Notes: generated by a model not told the origin, from the letters alone. DNA of 21,443 bases from SIG480 sp045614365 (GCA_045614365.1 JAZLCV010000024.1:1-21443), one strand, 5' to 3'. Positions 1 through 7,398 are shown, counted from the stretch's first letter. Numbers and translations are program-made.

Positions 1-115
1 ACATTATCGGAACGACGTTGTATCCTTCGCGGACGAGTTTTTCAATCTCGGGAATAACCTTTGCGAATGTGCAGAACGAGCCGCACAGTGCAAAGCCTAC
101 GGTAAGTTTTGACAA
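1..115 (-). CDS. dpaB: Dipicolinate synthase subunit B (DpaB/SpoVFB), N-terminal part, cut by window edge
   Basis: The minus strand encodes about 38 residues beginning (M)SKLTVGFALCGSFCTF and then KVIPEIEKLVREGYNVVPIM. This is the characteristic N-terminus of the flavoprotein-like B subunit of dipicolinate synthase: a nucleotide-fold strand, a G-S-C/H-C-T motif, then a helix ending before a V-P-I/V strand. The start codon is TTG at 115-113, preceded by a GGGGGA ribosome site inside the last codons of dpaA. Only 3 nt separate the dpaA stop from this start, so the two are translationally coupled. With DpaA it makes dipicolinic acid in the mother cell for loading into the forespore. The rest of the gene lies beyond the left edge. 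The call rests on a short stretch plus the dpaA context. Confidence 0.86.
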   Translation of the reverse strand, partial: MSKLTVGFALCGSFCTFAKVIPEIEKLVREGYNVVPIM

Positions 116-118
116 GGT

Positions 119-994
119 TTAATTCCCCCATTCGTCAAGGATGTTGTAAATGGTGTCGCGCATTGCCGCAGCAGCAGACAACGGAGCACATTTTCCCGGC
201 AGGGAAAGTGCCTGAACCGTATGGAGACCAAGCTGCCTTGCAACGTTGAAGTCAACCCCGCCCGGCTTTGATGCAAGGTCGCATATAAACGCATCGCCCC
301 GCACATGCGAAAGTGCTTCCTCGTCAAGAATAAGCGCAGGTATGGTGTTGAAGATGATATCGTATTTTGAAAGTGAGTCTTTCACGCGTGAGGTTTCCAA
401 TCCCTCGTATCCGTATGCCTGTATCCACGCAAGATCACCGAATTTCCGCGCTGTTGCGGTGACCGTGGCACCAAGACCGCGCAGATAATGACAAAGAAGC
501 TTTCCGATGTGACCGAAGCCCAGAACAAGACATTTTTTGCGGTTGAGCGTAGTGTCAAGTTCGCGCATTGCAACCTCTATTGCGCCCTCCGCGGTCGGAA
601 TGGAGTTGAGTACGGTAAAATCTTCGCGCTCCAGATAGTCGTAAAGTCTTATGCCGTTTCTGCCGGCTTTGCCGAAAAGCTCGTTGTCAACACGCCCGGC
701 GATAACGGTCTGTCCTGCGGAAAAGAGTGAAAATAGGTCATCAATATGGTATTCGTAGGCAGAAAGAGGGGTGTTTAAGCGGTTTACATCGGAACACACG
801 GGAACAGGGAGAATGATGCAATCAAACTTCTTTGAAAGACCGGATATATCTCCGCCGCGCAGAACGCTGTCACTGAGCTTTGCTTTGTCGAGGGCAAAGG
901 AATAAACCTTATGTCCGTCATTCGCAAGAAGATTGCAAAGCTTTGCCTGACGCTCGTCACCGCCCACAACTGCAAGCTTTAAGGTTTCTGTCAT
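119..994 (-). CDS. dpaA: Dipicolinate synthase subunit A (DpaA/SpoVFA)
   Basis: The 291-residue protein matches the usual DpaA length (just under 300). It converts the lysine-pathway intermediate downstream of dihydrodipicolinate formation to dipicolinic acid, together with DpaB. Visible marks are an N-terminal nucleotide-fold strand with V-V-G-G-D-E-R-Q (residues 9-16), the family motif P-T-A-E-G-A-I (133-139), a second Rossmann turn G-F-G-H-I-G (159-164), D-L-A-S-K-P-G-G-V-D-F (239-249), and L-P-G-K-C-A-P (265-271). The ATG at 994 is preceded by GAAAGGA about 10 nt upstream. It is the first gene of a dpaAB operon running off the left edge. I could not identify a convincing sporulation-sigma promoter upstream. 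It marks the host as an endospore former and looks functionally separate from the sugar genes to the right. Confidence 0.95.
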   Translation of the reverse strand: MTETLKLAVVGGDERQAKLCNLLANDGHKVYSFALDKAKLSDSVLRGGDISGLSKKFDCIILPVPVCSDVNRLNTPLSAYEYHIDDLFSLFSAGQTVIAGRVDNELFGKAGRNGIRLYDYLEREDFTVLNSIPTAEGAIEVAMRELDTTLNRKKCLVLGFGHIGKLLCHYLRGLGATVTATARKFGDLAWIQAYGYEGLETSRVKDSLSKYDIIFNTIPALILDEEALSHVRGDAFICDLASKPGGVDFNVARQLGLHTVQALSLPGKCAPLSAAAAMRDTIYNILDEWGN

Positions 995-1073
995 AATATA
1001 ATCGTCCTTTCATTAAAGGGAACAATCGGGATTTGTTTACTTCTCTTTTCAATATCAGTATATTAAAAAGGAC

Positions 1074-1115
1074 AAAAAACGTTACCACCCTGCGGAGGCT
1101 TCGCTTCAATGTAAC
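1074..1115. repeat. Terminator-like element, apparently decayed; partner of the terminator at 20611
   Basis: Positions 1074-1095 match positions 20611-20632 at 20 of 22 bases (A6, C-GTTACC, then R-CCCT-R-CGG). In the right-hand copy this is the left arm of a strong terminator hairpin. Here the right arm has degenerated to GCTTC...GTAAC, leaving a weak imperfect stem (GTTAC 1081-1085 with GTAAC 1111-1115). It sits upstream of both flanking genes, where a terminator has no obvious job. Confidence 0.5.
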
Positions 1116-1155
1116 ATTGTGTTAAAAAATCGAACTTTTATAAAAATAAAGAGAA

Positions 1156-1184
1156 TTGACTCTGTGTGTGTTGAGGTTTATGAT
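1156..1184 (+). promoter_or_regulatory. Sigma-A promoter of the first GH39 gene
   Basis: TTGACT at 1156-1161 and TATGAT at 1179-1184 are separated by exactly 17 nt, close to the vegetative consensus. Transcription would start near 1191, giving a leader of about 90 nt before the TTG start at 1282. Confidence 0.8.
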
Positions 1185-1218
1185 ATATTTGTATAGATAC
1201 GATGCAATGATAACAAAC

Positions 1219-1239
1219 TTTGCGATTTGGTATCGCAAA
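1219..1239. promoter_or_regulatory. Perfect 8-bp inverted repeat in the leader (operator or hairpin)
   Basis: TTTGCGAT (1219-1226), a 5-nt centre TTGGT, and ATCGCAAA (1232-1239) form a perfect odd-centred palindrome. A weaker outer pairing ATAAC (1210-1214) with GTTAT (1243-1247) flanks it. It lies about 30 nt downstream of the predicted transcription start. It could therefore be a repressor operator acting as a roadblock, or an RNA hairpin in the leader. There is no U-tract, so it is not an intrinsic terminator. Confidence 0.55.
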
Positions 1240-1281
1240 TGCGTTATTGATGCTACAAAATAACTAAGGAGTTGTTGTGTT

Positions 1282-2844
1282 TTGAGAAAGGTATTTGTAA
1301 ATGCAGAAAAAACAGTAAAGAAGGTCAATAATTTCTGGAACCATATTCATTTTCATCCCACCGATGCTATTGAGGATGTCTGGGGACAGAAAATTCTTGA
1401 TTCTGTCGCCGCAGACGGAGCGGCAAAAATGGTAAGAATTTACGCAATGCTTGAGGATGTCGTTTTCGAAGGCGAAAACGGCGAGCTTGTATATGATTTT
1501 TCCGATACTGATAAAAGAATTGACTATATGGTGTCAAAGGGGTTTAAGCTTCTTATCTGCATGAACTTTCTTCCGCAGGCAATAGCAAAGGATAAGGCGA
1601 TGATTTCTAAGCTTGTCCGATATAAAAATAAGCATCTTTGCACCTCTGTTCCGTCTGATTATCGTCTCTGGCAGGAGGTCTGCGCAAAGTACGTTGAGCA
1701 TCTTATAGACCGTTACGGCGAGGAGCTTGTTTCAAGCTGGTATTTCCACTGCTGGAATGAGCCGAATTCCCGTGCATTCTGGATGAGCGATTGCGAGGAA
1801 TGGGTAAAATTGACAGATGAATATATAAAGCTTTATGATTTCTTTGCCGAAGGCATCAAAGGCGTTTGCGAAAAAATTCGCATCGGAGGTCCTGCTGCAG
1901 CGTTCCGTCCGAGCAAGCTTGCCGATGCACCGAAAACAGACGAATACGGTCCGCTTGTAGATGCAATGTTTATCAAAAAGTTTTTAACGCACGTTAAAAG
2001 CGGCACAAACCATGCAACCGGTAAGACCGGAACTGCGTTTGACTTTTATTCCGTCCACACCTATGGATATCTTACAGAAAGCATAAATAAAAACACACTT
2101 GACCATACCTATTGCACCGATATGCTCAAAAACTACAGACGTATGGCGGATGACTGCGGTTTTGAGGGAATAGAAATGATATCGGATGAATGGGAGATCT
2201 CCGGCGGAGGCTTTGCCGGCACGTCGACATATCCGTTCATGGAATATCGCAACGGAGAAATTTTGGCTGCACATTACTTTGCATTTGTTGAAGATATAAT
2301 AAAAGAAGATATTTCGCTTTCAAAGCTTATGATTTGCCTTTCCGGTCAGCATAATTTGCCCGGAGATTTCGTTGGTACGCGTACATTCGCAACGCGAAGC
2401 GGCTTTAAAACACCGATTTATAACGCATATGCTCTTTCTGCAATGCTCGGGGAAACAATTCTTGAGTGCGCGACAGACGAAAAGCTCGGAGTTATCCCGA
2501 CGCTTTGTGATAACGGCGATGTTGCGGTTGCAATTTTCAACTATTCAAAAAATCTCTTAAAGAAGAACGGAACACTCAACACACGCCTTGAGATTAAGCT
2601 TCCTGAGGGCGAATACACGGTCACGCATTACCGCCTTGACAAGGAAAACTGCAATTCCTATACTGCATGGAAAGAACTTGGACGTCCGGAGCACTGCTCG
2701 CAAAACGAGGCGGAAGCCGTAAATCAGGCAAGCATACTCAAACCCTGGTACGAAGATGAAGAATTTAGCGGCAGCGAATTTTCTCTCGATATGCAGCTTC
2801 CCGATTATTCAATATCACTTCTGAAGTTTAAGAAAGATAAATAA
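1282..2844 (+). CDS. GH39-type glycoside hydrolase (beta-xylosidase / alpha-L-iduronidase family), cytoplasmic
   Basis: The 520-residue protein has the clan GH-A (beta/alpha)8 barrel layout of GH39. W-N-E-P at residues 158-161 gives the acid/base Glu160, and I-S-D-E-W gives the nucleophile candidate Glu303. The C-terminal third is a beta-sandwich typical of GH39. The N-terminus (W-N-H-I-H-F-H-P) matches the substrate-loop region of this branch. There is no signal peptide, so it should cleave imported oligosaccharides. The start is TTG at 1282, with AAGGAG 10 nt upstream and no better in-frame codon. It is monocistronic, with its own promoter and two terminators behind it. It is paralogous to the partial gene at the right edge (shared L-M-I-C-L-S-G-Q-H and L-G-R-P motifs). 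Substrate specificity cannot be read from sequence. Confidence 0.85.
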   Translation: MRKVFVNAEKTVKKVNNFWNHIHFHPTDAIEDVWGQKILDSVAADGAAKMVRIYAMLEDVVFEGENGELVYDFSDTDKRIDYMVSKGFKLLICMNFLPQAIAKDKAMISKLVRYKNKHLCTSVPSDYRLWQEVCAKYVEHLIDRYGEELVSSWYFHCWNEPNSRAFWMSDCEEWVKLTDEYIKLYDFFAEGIKGVCEKIRIGGPAAAFRPSKLADAPKTDEYGPLVDAMFIKKFLTHVKSGTNHATGKTGTAFDFYSVHTYGYLTESINKNTLDHTYCTDMLKNYRRMADDCGFEGIEMISDEWEISGGGFAGTSTYPFMEYRNGEILAAHYFAFVEDIIKEDISLSKLMICLSGQHNLPGDFVGTRTFATRSGFKTPIYNAYALSAMLGETILECATDEKLGVIPTLCDNGDVAVAIFNYSKNLLKKNGTLNTRLEIKLPEGEYTVTHYRLDKENCNSYTAWKELGRPEHCSQNEAEAVNQASILKPWYEDEEFSGSEFSLDMQLPDYSISLLKFKKDK

Positions 2845-2866
2845 CGTTCGCAAATTTTCACAAAGA

Positions 2867-2907
2867 GGGCTGTCTCACAAAGAAGTGAGGCAGTCCTGTT
2901 TTCGTTT
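2867..2907 (+). terminator. Intrinsic terminator of the first GH39 gene
   Basis: A 12-bp stem pairs GGGCTGTCTCAC (2867-2878) with GTGAGGCAGTCC (2885-2896), with two G-U wobbles and a 6-nt loop. It is followed by a T-rich run TGTTTTCGTTT. Confidence 0.85.
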
Positions 2908-2909
2908 GA

Positions 2910-2977
2910 CAAAAAGAGGGCATTGCCTCAATTCAGTGAAAAATCACTTATTGAGACATGCCCTTATTATTTATTAT
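2910..2977. terminator. Second, bidirectional terminator between convergent genes
   Basis: A long hairpin spans 2917-2964. The outer stem AGGGCAT...ATGCCCT continues through CTCAAT/ATTGAG with one bulge, then an inner AGTGA/TCACT stem closes on AAAA. The plus side is followed by TATTATTTATTATTTT. The minus side is followed by TTTTT, so it can also terminate the convergent AraC gene. Confidence 0.8.
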
Positions 2978-3089
2978 TTTATTGTTCGTTTGTAGTTGAG
3001 TGTTAGTTCTGTGAACACAGATGTGCGTAGGGGTTAATAAAAGAGTAAGCTTTTCTGCGAAGACTAATCCTATGTTTTGTGAGAACGGA
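2966..3089. other. Short intergenic remainder before the AraC gene
   Basis: AT-rich spacer. The only structure seen is a small palindrome TCTGTG-AA-CACAGA at 3008-3021. No gene or recognisable site is present. Confidence 0.5.
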
Positions 3090-4025
3090 TCAATTTTCTT
3101 TTGGTATGGCATTCTTTGCAGCCCACCACTCCTTGGCGCCTTCCCTTGCTCTTTTCGGTAGTGTTCCAGAATGTTTTTTATATGCTCTTTCCATATGTGA
3201 CTGATTGCTGAAGCCGCACATATCGGAGATATATGACATCGAAAAAGTTGTCCTTATCATAAGGGAATGGCAGGCGTGCAGACGTCTTATCTGAAGATAA
3301 GATCCGAAGGTTATCCCCAGAAATTTTTTGAAGGAAGAGGAAAAATCGGTATGGCCCATTGCAAACATCTTCAGAATATCATCAATGAGAATCTTTTCCT
3401 GATAATGCTCGTTAACATATTTCATCGTTGAGAGTAACGGGGTGATTTTTGCTTGCCACAGATGCTCGGTTTTTGCAAGTTCTTTGCCTGTGGAGGCAAG
3501 CTCCGGGAGCAGAAAAATATCTTCAAGAGTTTTCCTGATTGCCGTTATGTCGACGTTATAGGTAGTGGATAACACGGCAAGCTGGGAAAGAAGGTTTTGG
3601 ATAAGCATCTGTGAGGCTTTGTTGAGCGAGAAAATACGGAGATTATCATTGCTTTTTTGTGTGAACGCATGCACAAAAAGATGATTTTTTGCGTTGAGAT
3701 ACTCATCGGGTTCGGTTTTAAGGAAAATGTCATAAGTTATATCCGCAGAAAAAACGTGAGCATATGTTTCTTTTGTATGAACTGTGTGTGCCACACCTGC
3801 CGGGATAATCGCAAGACTTCCTTTTGTAAACTTACAGATTTCGCCGTGTATCGATATTGAAAAATCCCCATCGATGCAGTACCAAAGTTGGGGGAAGTCG
3901 TGGAAATGTTCGGCGTTGACCGTCTCATAGGGATAATGCTCCATTTGGATGAATATCGGATTTTGTAATAAGCGTTTGTGTGCCACAAAACTGTAACGAG
4001 ATAGCTTGTTTTTATGAGCTTCCAT
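3090..4025 (-). CDS. AraC-family transcriptional regulator with N-terminal cupin sensor domain
   Basis: The 311-residue protein starts MEAHKNKLSRYSF. An N-terminal cupin-like sensor (about 30-115) shows E-H-F-H-D-F-P-Q-L-W-Y and an I-I-P-A-G-V-A-H-T-V-H strand. A C-terminal double helix-turn-helix (about 215-300) has the classic second-motif pattern M-S-Y-I-S-D-M-C-G-F-S-N-Q-S-H, then F/Y-K-K-H-S-G-T-L-P. Such proteins usually sense a sugar and activate neighbouring catabolic genes. I chose the ATG at 4025 because GGAGG ends 7 nt upstream and a consensus promoter lies just behind it. The longer open frame to 4157 only adds a phenylalanine-rich tract from a purine-rich spacer. It is divergent from the main gene row and is its probable regulator. 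Confidence 0.9.
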   Translation of the reverse strand: MEAHKNKLSRYSFVAHKRLLQNPIFIQMEHYPYETVNAEHFHDFPQLWYCIDGDFSISIHGEICKFTKGSLAIIPAGVAHTVHTKETYAHVFSADITYDIFLKTEPDEYLNAKNHLFVHAFTQKSNDNLRIFSLNKASQMLIQNLLSQLAVLSTTYNVDITAIRKTLEDIFLLPELASTGKELAKTEHLWQAKITPLLSTMKYVNEHYQEKILIDDILKMFAMGHTDFSSSFKKFLGITFGSYLQIRRLHACHSLMIRTTFSMSYISDMCGFSNQSHMERAYKKHSGTLPKRAREGAKEWWAAKNAIPKEN

Positions 4026-4044
4026 AAAATCACCTCCGATTATT

Positions 4045-4073
4045 ATTCTATCTGTGAAAAAGCGTTTTGTCAA
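4045..4073 (-). promoter_or_regulatory. Sigma-A promoter of the AraC regulator
   Basis: On the minus strand TTGACA (4073-4068) and TAGAAT (4050-4045) are spaced by exactly 17 nt. The predicted start near 4038 leaves a very short leader that begins almost at the GGAGGTG ribosome site (4037-4031). This promoter also excludes the longer reading frame as the real start. Confidence 0.85.
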
Positions 4074-4074
4074 C

Positions 4075-4117
4075 AAGAAAAGAAAAAAAGAAAAAAAGAA
4101 GAAAAGAAGAAAAGAAT
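4075..4117. other. Purine-only tract between divergent promoters
   Basis: About 43 nt made only of A and G, with repeated A3-A7 runs broken by single G. It sits directly upstream of the araC-type -35 box, where A/T-tracts can bend DNA or act as an UP element. It is simple sequence and not coding. Confidence 0.6.
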
Positions 4118-4169
4118 TCCTTGATTTACCAAAAAAATGCGTAGGATTGTGCAACACTTTTAAAAATTG

Positions 4170-4183
4170 AAATGTTATAATTG
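4170..4183 (+). promoter_or_regulatory. Extended -10 promoter of the main gene row
   Basis: TATAAT at 4176-4181 is preceded by TG at the extended -10 position (TGTTATAAT). No good -35 box lies at 16-18 nt, which is typical of an activator-dependent promoter and fits the divergent AraC gene. Start near 4188 gives a leader of about 60 nt. The 14-mer AAATGTTATAATTG recurs exactly at 19392-19405. Confidence 0.6.
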
Positions 4184-4247
4184 TTTTAAAATCAGGGTGA
4201 AGTAAAAAAAGACAGATGACAAAAAGATTAAACGGAGGTATTTAATA

Positions 4248-5561
4248 ATGTCAGCTACAGTAAAATTTGATTTATCAAAATACGTTGGAAACTTTAAGGT
4301 TTTGAATGCAACAAATGGAGGACCATGGCATAAACGATATACGAACGATCAGTGGCACTCTAATTTTGATGCATACAAAAAGGTCTGTTTTCCGTACAGC
4401 CGTAATCACGATTCTAACATTTACTCCATTTACGGCGGCCCATATGCTCATGATATAACGGCAATTTTTCCGAATTTCGATGCGGATGTAAATGATCCCG
4501 AATCGTACGATTTCGCGTGTACAGATGAGTCTATTCTGACAACGCTTGATGCCGGTACGGAAACATATTTCAGATTGGGACAAAGTATAGAGCATCATAT
4601 CAAAAAGCACGGAACGATACCTCCGAAGGACTTTCAGAAGTGGGCGGAAATATGTGAGCATATAATAATGCATTACAATGAAGGTTGGGCAGACGGATAC
4701 AATTTAAATATACAATACTGGGAAATCTGGAATGAGCCGGATCTGGATCCGGATGATGCCGAAAACAAGCGAACCTGGGGCGGAACAAAGGCACAGTTTT
4801 TTGATTTGTATGAGATTGCGGCAAAGCACCTGAAAGCTCGTTTTCCGGATTTAAAAATAGGCGGTCCCGCCTTAGCGGAAAAAGAAGATTGGGCTGAAGA
4901 CTTCTTAAAAGAAATGCGAGAGAGAAATGTTCCCATAGATTTCTTCTCGTGGCATGTTTACGGAACAACTCCGGAGAAAATGGTTGGTAAGGCGGAAAGA
5001 ATAAAAAAGCTTTTAATTGAAAACGGTTACGATAAGGCAGAAAGCCACCTTAACGAGTGGAACTATGTTAAGGGCTGGACAGACCAATTCATATACAGTC
5101 TGAAAAGCATCAAGGGAATAAAAGGTGCAGCGTTCACGATGGCTTGCATATGCGAAGCGCAAAAAGCTCCGATTGATATGCTTATGTATTATGATACACT
5201 TCCCGGAGGCTTTTGCGGAGTTTTTGACACTTTGACGTGTGAACCGCTGAAAGGATATTATCCTCTGTATTGGTACGGAATGTTCTATGATTTAGTAACT
5301 GAAATCAGGCAGGAAAATAAACTTGATAACATTTATTCTCTTTGCGGTATCGATAAAGAGGGAAAAACGCTCTCTGTTGTTACATATTACGATGATGACG
5401 ATGATGCTCCTGATAAAAACATCTCTATAGATTTCGGTAGAACCGGAGAGTATGAAATTTATTTGCTTGATAAAGAGCATGACGGTGAATTAATCACAAA
5501 AACATCAGAACTTAATTTCAATATGAAAAACCATTCTGTGATACTTATCAAGGAGATTTAA
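4248..5561 (+). CDS. Clan GH-A glycoside hydrolase, GH39-like, cytoplasmic
   Basis: The 437-residue protein has Y-W-E-I-W-N-E-P-D around the acid/base candidate Glu163 and S-H-L-N-E-W-N around the nucleophile candidate Glu270. The spacing fits clan GH-A and is most like GH39-type beta-xylosidases. A small C-terminal beta-sandwich follows the barrel and contains an Asp-rich turn (five Asp, about residues 382-386). There is no signal peptide. ATG at 4248 is preceded by GGAGG at 4233-4237. It is the first gene of the plus-strand row opposite the AraC regulator, with 52 nt to the next start. It is clearly different from the GH39 gene at 1282, so the two probably have different linkage preferences. 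Family assignment is by motif and architecture; another GH-A family with the same motifs is possible. Confidence 0.78.
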   Translation: MSATVKFDLSKYVGNFKVLNATNGGPWHKRYTNDQWHSNFDAYKKVCFPYSRNHDSNIYSIYGGPYAHDITAIFPNFDADVNDPESYDFACTDESILTTLDAGTETYFRLGQSIEHHIKKHGTIPPKDFQKWAEICEHIIMHYNEGWADGYNLNIQYWEIWNEPDLDPDDAENKRTWGGTKAQFFDLYEIAAKHLKARFPDLKIGGPALAEKEDWAEDFLKEMRERNVPIDFFSWHVYGTTPEKMVGKAERIKKLLIENGYDKAESHLNEWNYVKGWTDQFIYSLKSIKGIKGAAFTMACICEAQKAPIDMLMYYDTLPGGFCGVFDTLTCEPLKGYYPLYWYGMFYDLVTEIRQENKLDNIYSLCGIDKEGKTLSVVTYYDDDDDAPDKNISIDFGRTGEYEIYLLDKEHDGELITKTSELNFNMKNHSVILIKEI

Positions 5562-5613
5562 TCGGAATTATTTGCACGGTAGTTATTTATGTAAAGTGAA
5601 AATGGAGGATATC

Positions 5614-7398
5614 ATGTCACAGCTTGTTTTATCAAAAAAAGAAATCAATTCCTTTGTTGGAGATATCAGAACGCTTGCAATAAGCGGTGTTGAGGATTTT
5701 TCTGCAGTCAAATGGACGACAAGCAATCCGGAGATCGTGAAAATACGTGAATTTGACGATTATAAGAATGGCGTGCTTGTAACGCTGTTGCAGGAAGGTA
5801 CCGCTGAGATCAGCGTTATGCTCGGTGATGAAAGTGTAAGCTGTAATGTTTCAGCCCGACCGGGGCAGAAGGCTGACCCGAACGGCGAATTCAACTATTA
5901 CATGGGTGATTTTCACGCGCACACATCGGAAATACATACAAGCGATGAGTTCAAGGAACGTCTCGGCGAAAGTGCTGACGATATGTTATCTCAGGTGCGC
6001 AGAGAAGGAAAGTTTGACTTTTTCACTGTTTCCGACCATGAGTGCCTGCTTGACGGTGAGGAAGTATTTTCGGTATATGAAGCTGCCGAGAAAAATCAGA
6101 CCGACGATTTTGTTGCATTCCCCGGAATAGAGGAGCAGATTGATATCGACAGCACTGATCGCTACGGGCTTCCGCGCCGTGATAGCGGTGAGATAGTGAC
6201 GATTAATCCGCAGGGTACTACCGATTCAAAATCGTGGGAAGAATTTGTGGAAAAAATACAGCCGAGTCCATACACTATTGCAAGCCTTGCACATCCGCAG
6301 GTTCTCGGGTACAGCCGCTACGGAATCTGGAACTTTAAGCTTGCCGAGCAAACCAAGCCTTTTATGCGCGATATAGTGCGTATGGTAGAAATGGGGCAGG
6401 GAAATTATGCCGACGGAAAGCTTTTGCGTGAATGGAATCTTGTAAGTGAGCGGATATACTCAATTGCGCTTGATTGCGGATATAAGGTCGGTCCCAACTG
6501 CTCCAGCGACTGTCACGGACCGGTGTGGGGTGCAACCTCGTATCCGGGACGGACGATTATCCTCGCCCCCGGAAAATCAAAAGAGCTTTTTCTTGATGCC
6601 CTTAAAAATGCGAGGGTATACGCAAGTGAGAACGGCAACACCAAAGTGTTCTATACGGTAAACGGTATGCAGGCTGCAAATACTCTTGAACTTACCGACG
6701 ATTACGAATTTGATATCCGCATAGAGCCGTTTGAAAAACCGTGTGAAAAAATCAGCCATATTGATATTGTTTCCGATTACGGACTGACGGTCTGGTCAGG
6801 AGAGTTTGATTCGGAGACCGTTGACATCAGCGTTAAGCTGCATTCTGAAACAGCACGTTATTTCTTCATCAGAGCTTTCAGCGAAAACGGGATGAGAACT
6901 TGGTCATCCCCTGTATGGACGGGACGTGAGTTTGACGAGTGTCCTCTGCCGGAATTTAAAGGCCGGCCTATTGATAAAAATGGCTGGAGTGTAGAGTCCG
7001 ATTGCGGGAAAAATCCCGAAACGGTAATCAACGGTGATCCGAATACACCGTGGGTTGCTGGCGGAACAAGTGCTACATTGACTATTGACATGAAAAAGGT
7101 CGAAACGGTATGTGGCTTTGGCTATTATCCGCATATTCCCGAGCGCGGGGAAAGCGGAGGCTATGCACATTACATAAGCGATTATGAGTATTATGTAAGC
7201 ACTGATAACGTTCATTATAAAAAGGTAAGCGCCGGAATGTACAGAGAGTTTGGCGGCGAACAAATAGTACGGATAAAGCCAGTAGAGGCAAGATGGGTTC
7301 GCTTGAATGTTTTGAGTACAACGGGATCCGCCTCGCGCAAGCCCGGATACACAGACAAAGAAGTCCGCATAGGAGAACTTGACGTTTACAGCGTTTAA
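5614..7398 (+). CDS. PHP-domain metallohydrolase (CehA/McbA-like) with Ig-like and F5/8C-like domains
   Basis: 594 residues from the ATG at 5614 (GGAGG at 5604-5608; the frame extends 14 codons further but with no ribosome site). Domain order: a Big2-like Ig domain (about 3-83); a PHP metal-dependent hydrolase domain (about 97-310); a beta-rich linker (about 340-445); and a C-terminal discoidin/F5-8C-like domain (about 450-594). PHP ligand candidates are D99-x-H101-x-H103, D141-H142, E173/E174, H227 and D299-x-H301. PHP enzymes of this branch hydrolyse phospho- or carboxyl-ester type bonds, and several occur in sugar loci with unknown substrates. No signal peptide is visible despite domains usual in secreted proteins. 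It is flanked by the GH39-like gene (52 nt) and the lyase (69 nt), and very likely co-transcribed. The exact reaction is unknown. Confidence 0.8.
   Translation: MSQLVLSKKEINSFVGDIRTLAISGVEDFSAVKWTTSNPEIVKIREFDDYKNGVLVTLLQEGTAEISVMLGDESVSCNVSARPGQKADPNGEFNYYMGDFHAHTSEIHTSDEFKERLGESADDMLSQVRREGKFDFFTVSDHECLLDGEEVFSVYEAAEKNQTDDFVAFPGIEEQIDIDSTDRYGLPRRDSGEIVTINPQGTTDSKSWEEFVEKIQPSPYTIASLAHPQVLGYSRYGIWNFKLAEQTKPFMRDIVRMVEMGQGNYADGKLLREWNLVSERIYSIALDCGYKVGPNCSSDCHGPVWGATSYPGRTIILAPGKSKELFLDALKNARVYASENGNTKVFYTVNGMQAANTLELTDDYEFDIRIEPFEKPCEKISHIDIVSDYGLTVWSGEFDSETVDISVKLHSETARYFFIRAFSENGMRTWSSPVWTGREFDECPLPEFKGRPIDKNGWSVESDCGKNPETVINGDPNTPWVAGGTSATLTIDMKKVETVCGFGYYPHIPERGESGGYAHYISDYEYYVSTDNVHYKKVSAGMYREFGGEQIVRIKPVEARWVRLNVLSTTGSASRKPGYTDKEVRIGELDVYSV

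Larger units (their letters stand above)
995..1281. other. Divergent intergenic region between dpaA and the first GH39 gene
   Basis: About 290 nt with no credible gene. It holds the dpaA ribosome site, a decayed terminator-like element (1074-1115), a sigma-A promoter for the plus-strand GH39 gene (1156-1184), a perfect palindrome in its leader (1219-1239), and that gene's ribosome site AAGGAG at 1266-1271. A 68-codon minus frame across it is low-complexity and has no coding character. Confidence 0.7.

Noticed and set aside
1016..1080. Sporulation-type (sigma E/K/G) promoter for dpaA
   Set aside because: Expected from dpaAB biology, but I found only a TATACT-like box without a matching -35, and no CATAnnnTA or CATACTA element.
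4026..4157. N-terminal extension of the AraC protein with a phenylalanine-rich, membrane-like segment
   Set aside because: It is the translation of the purine-rich spacer. A consensus promoter lies inside it, and the ATG at 4025 has a strong ribosome site.
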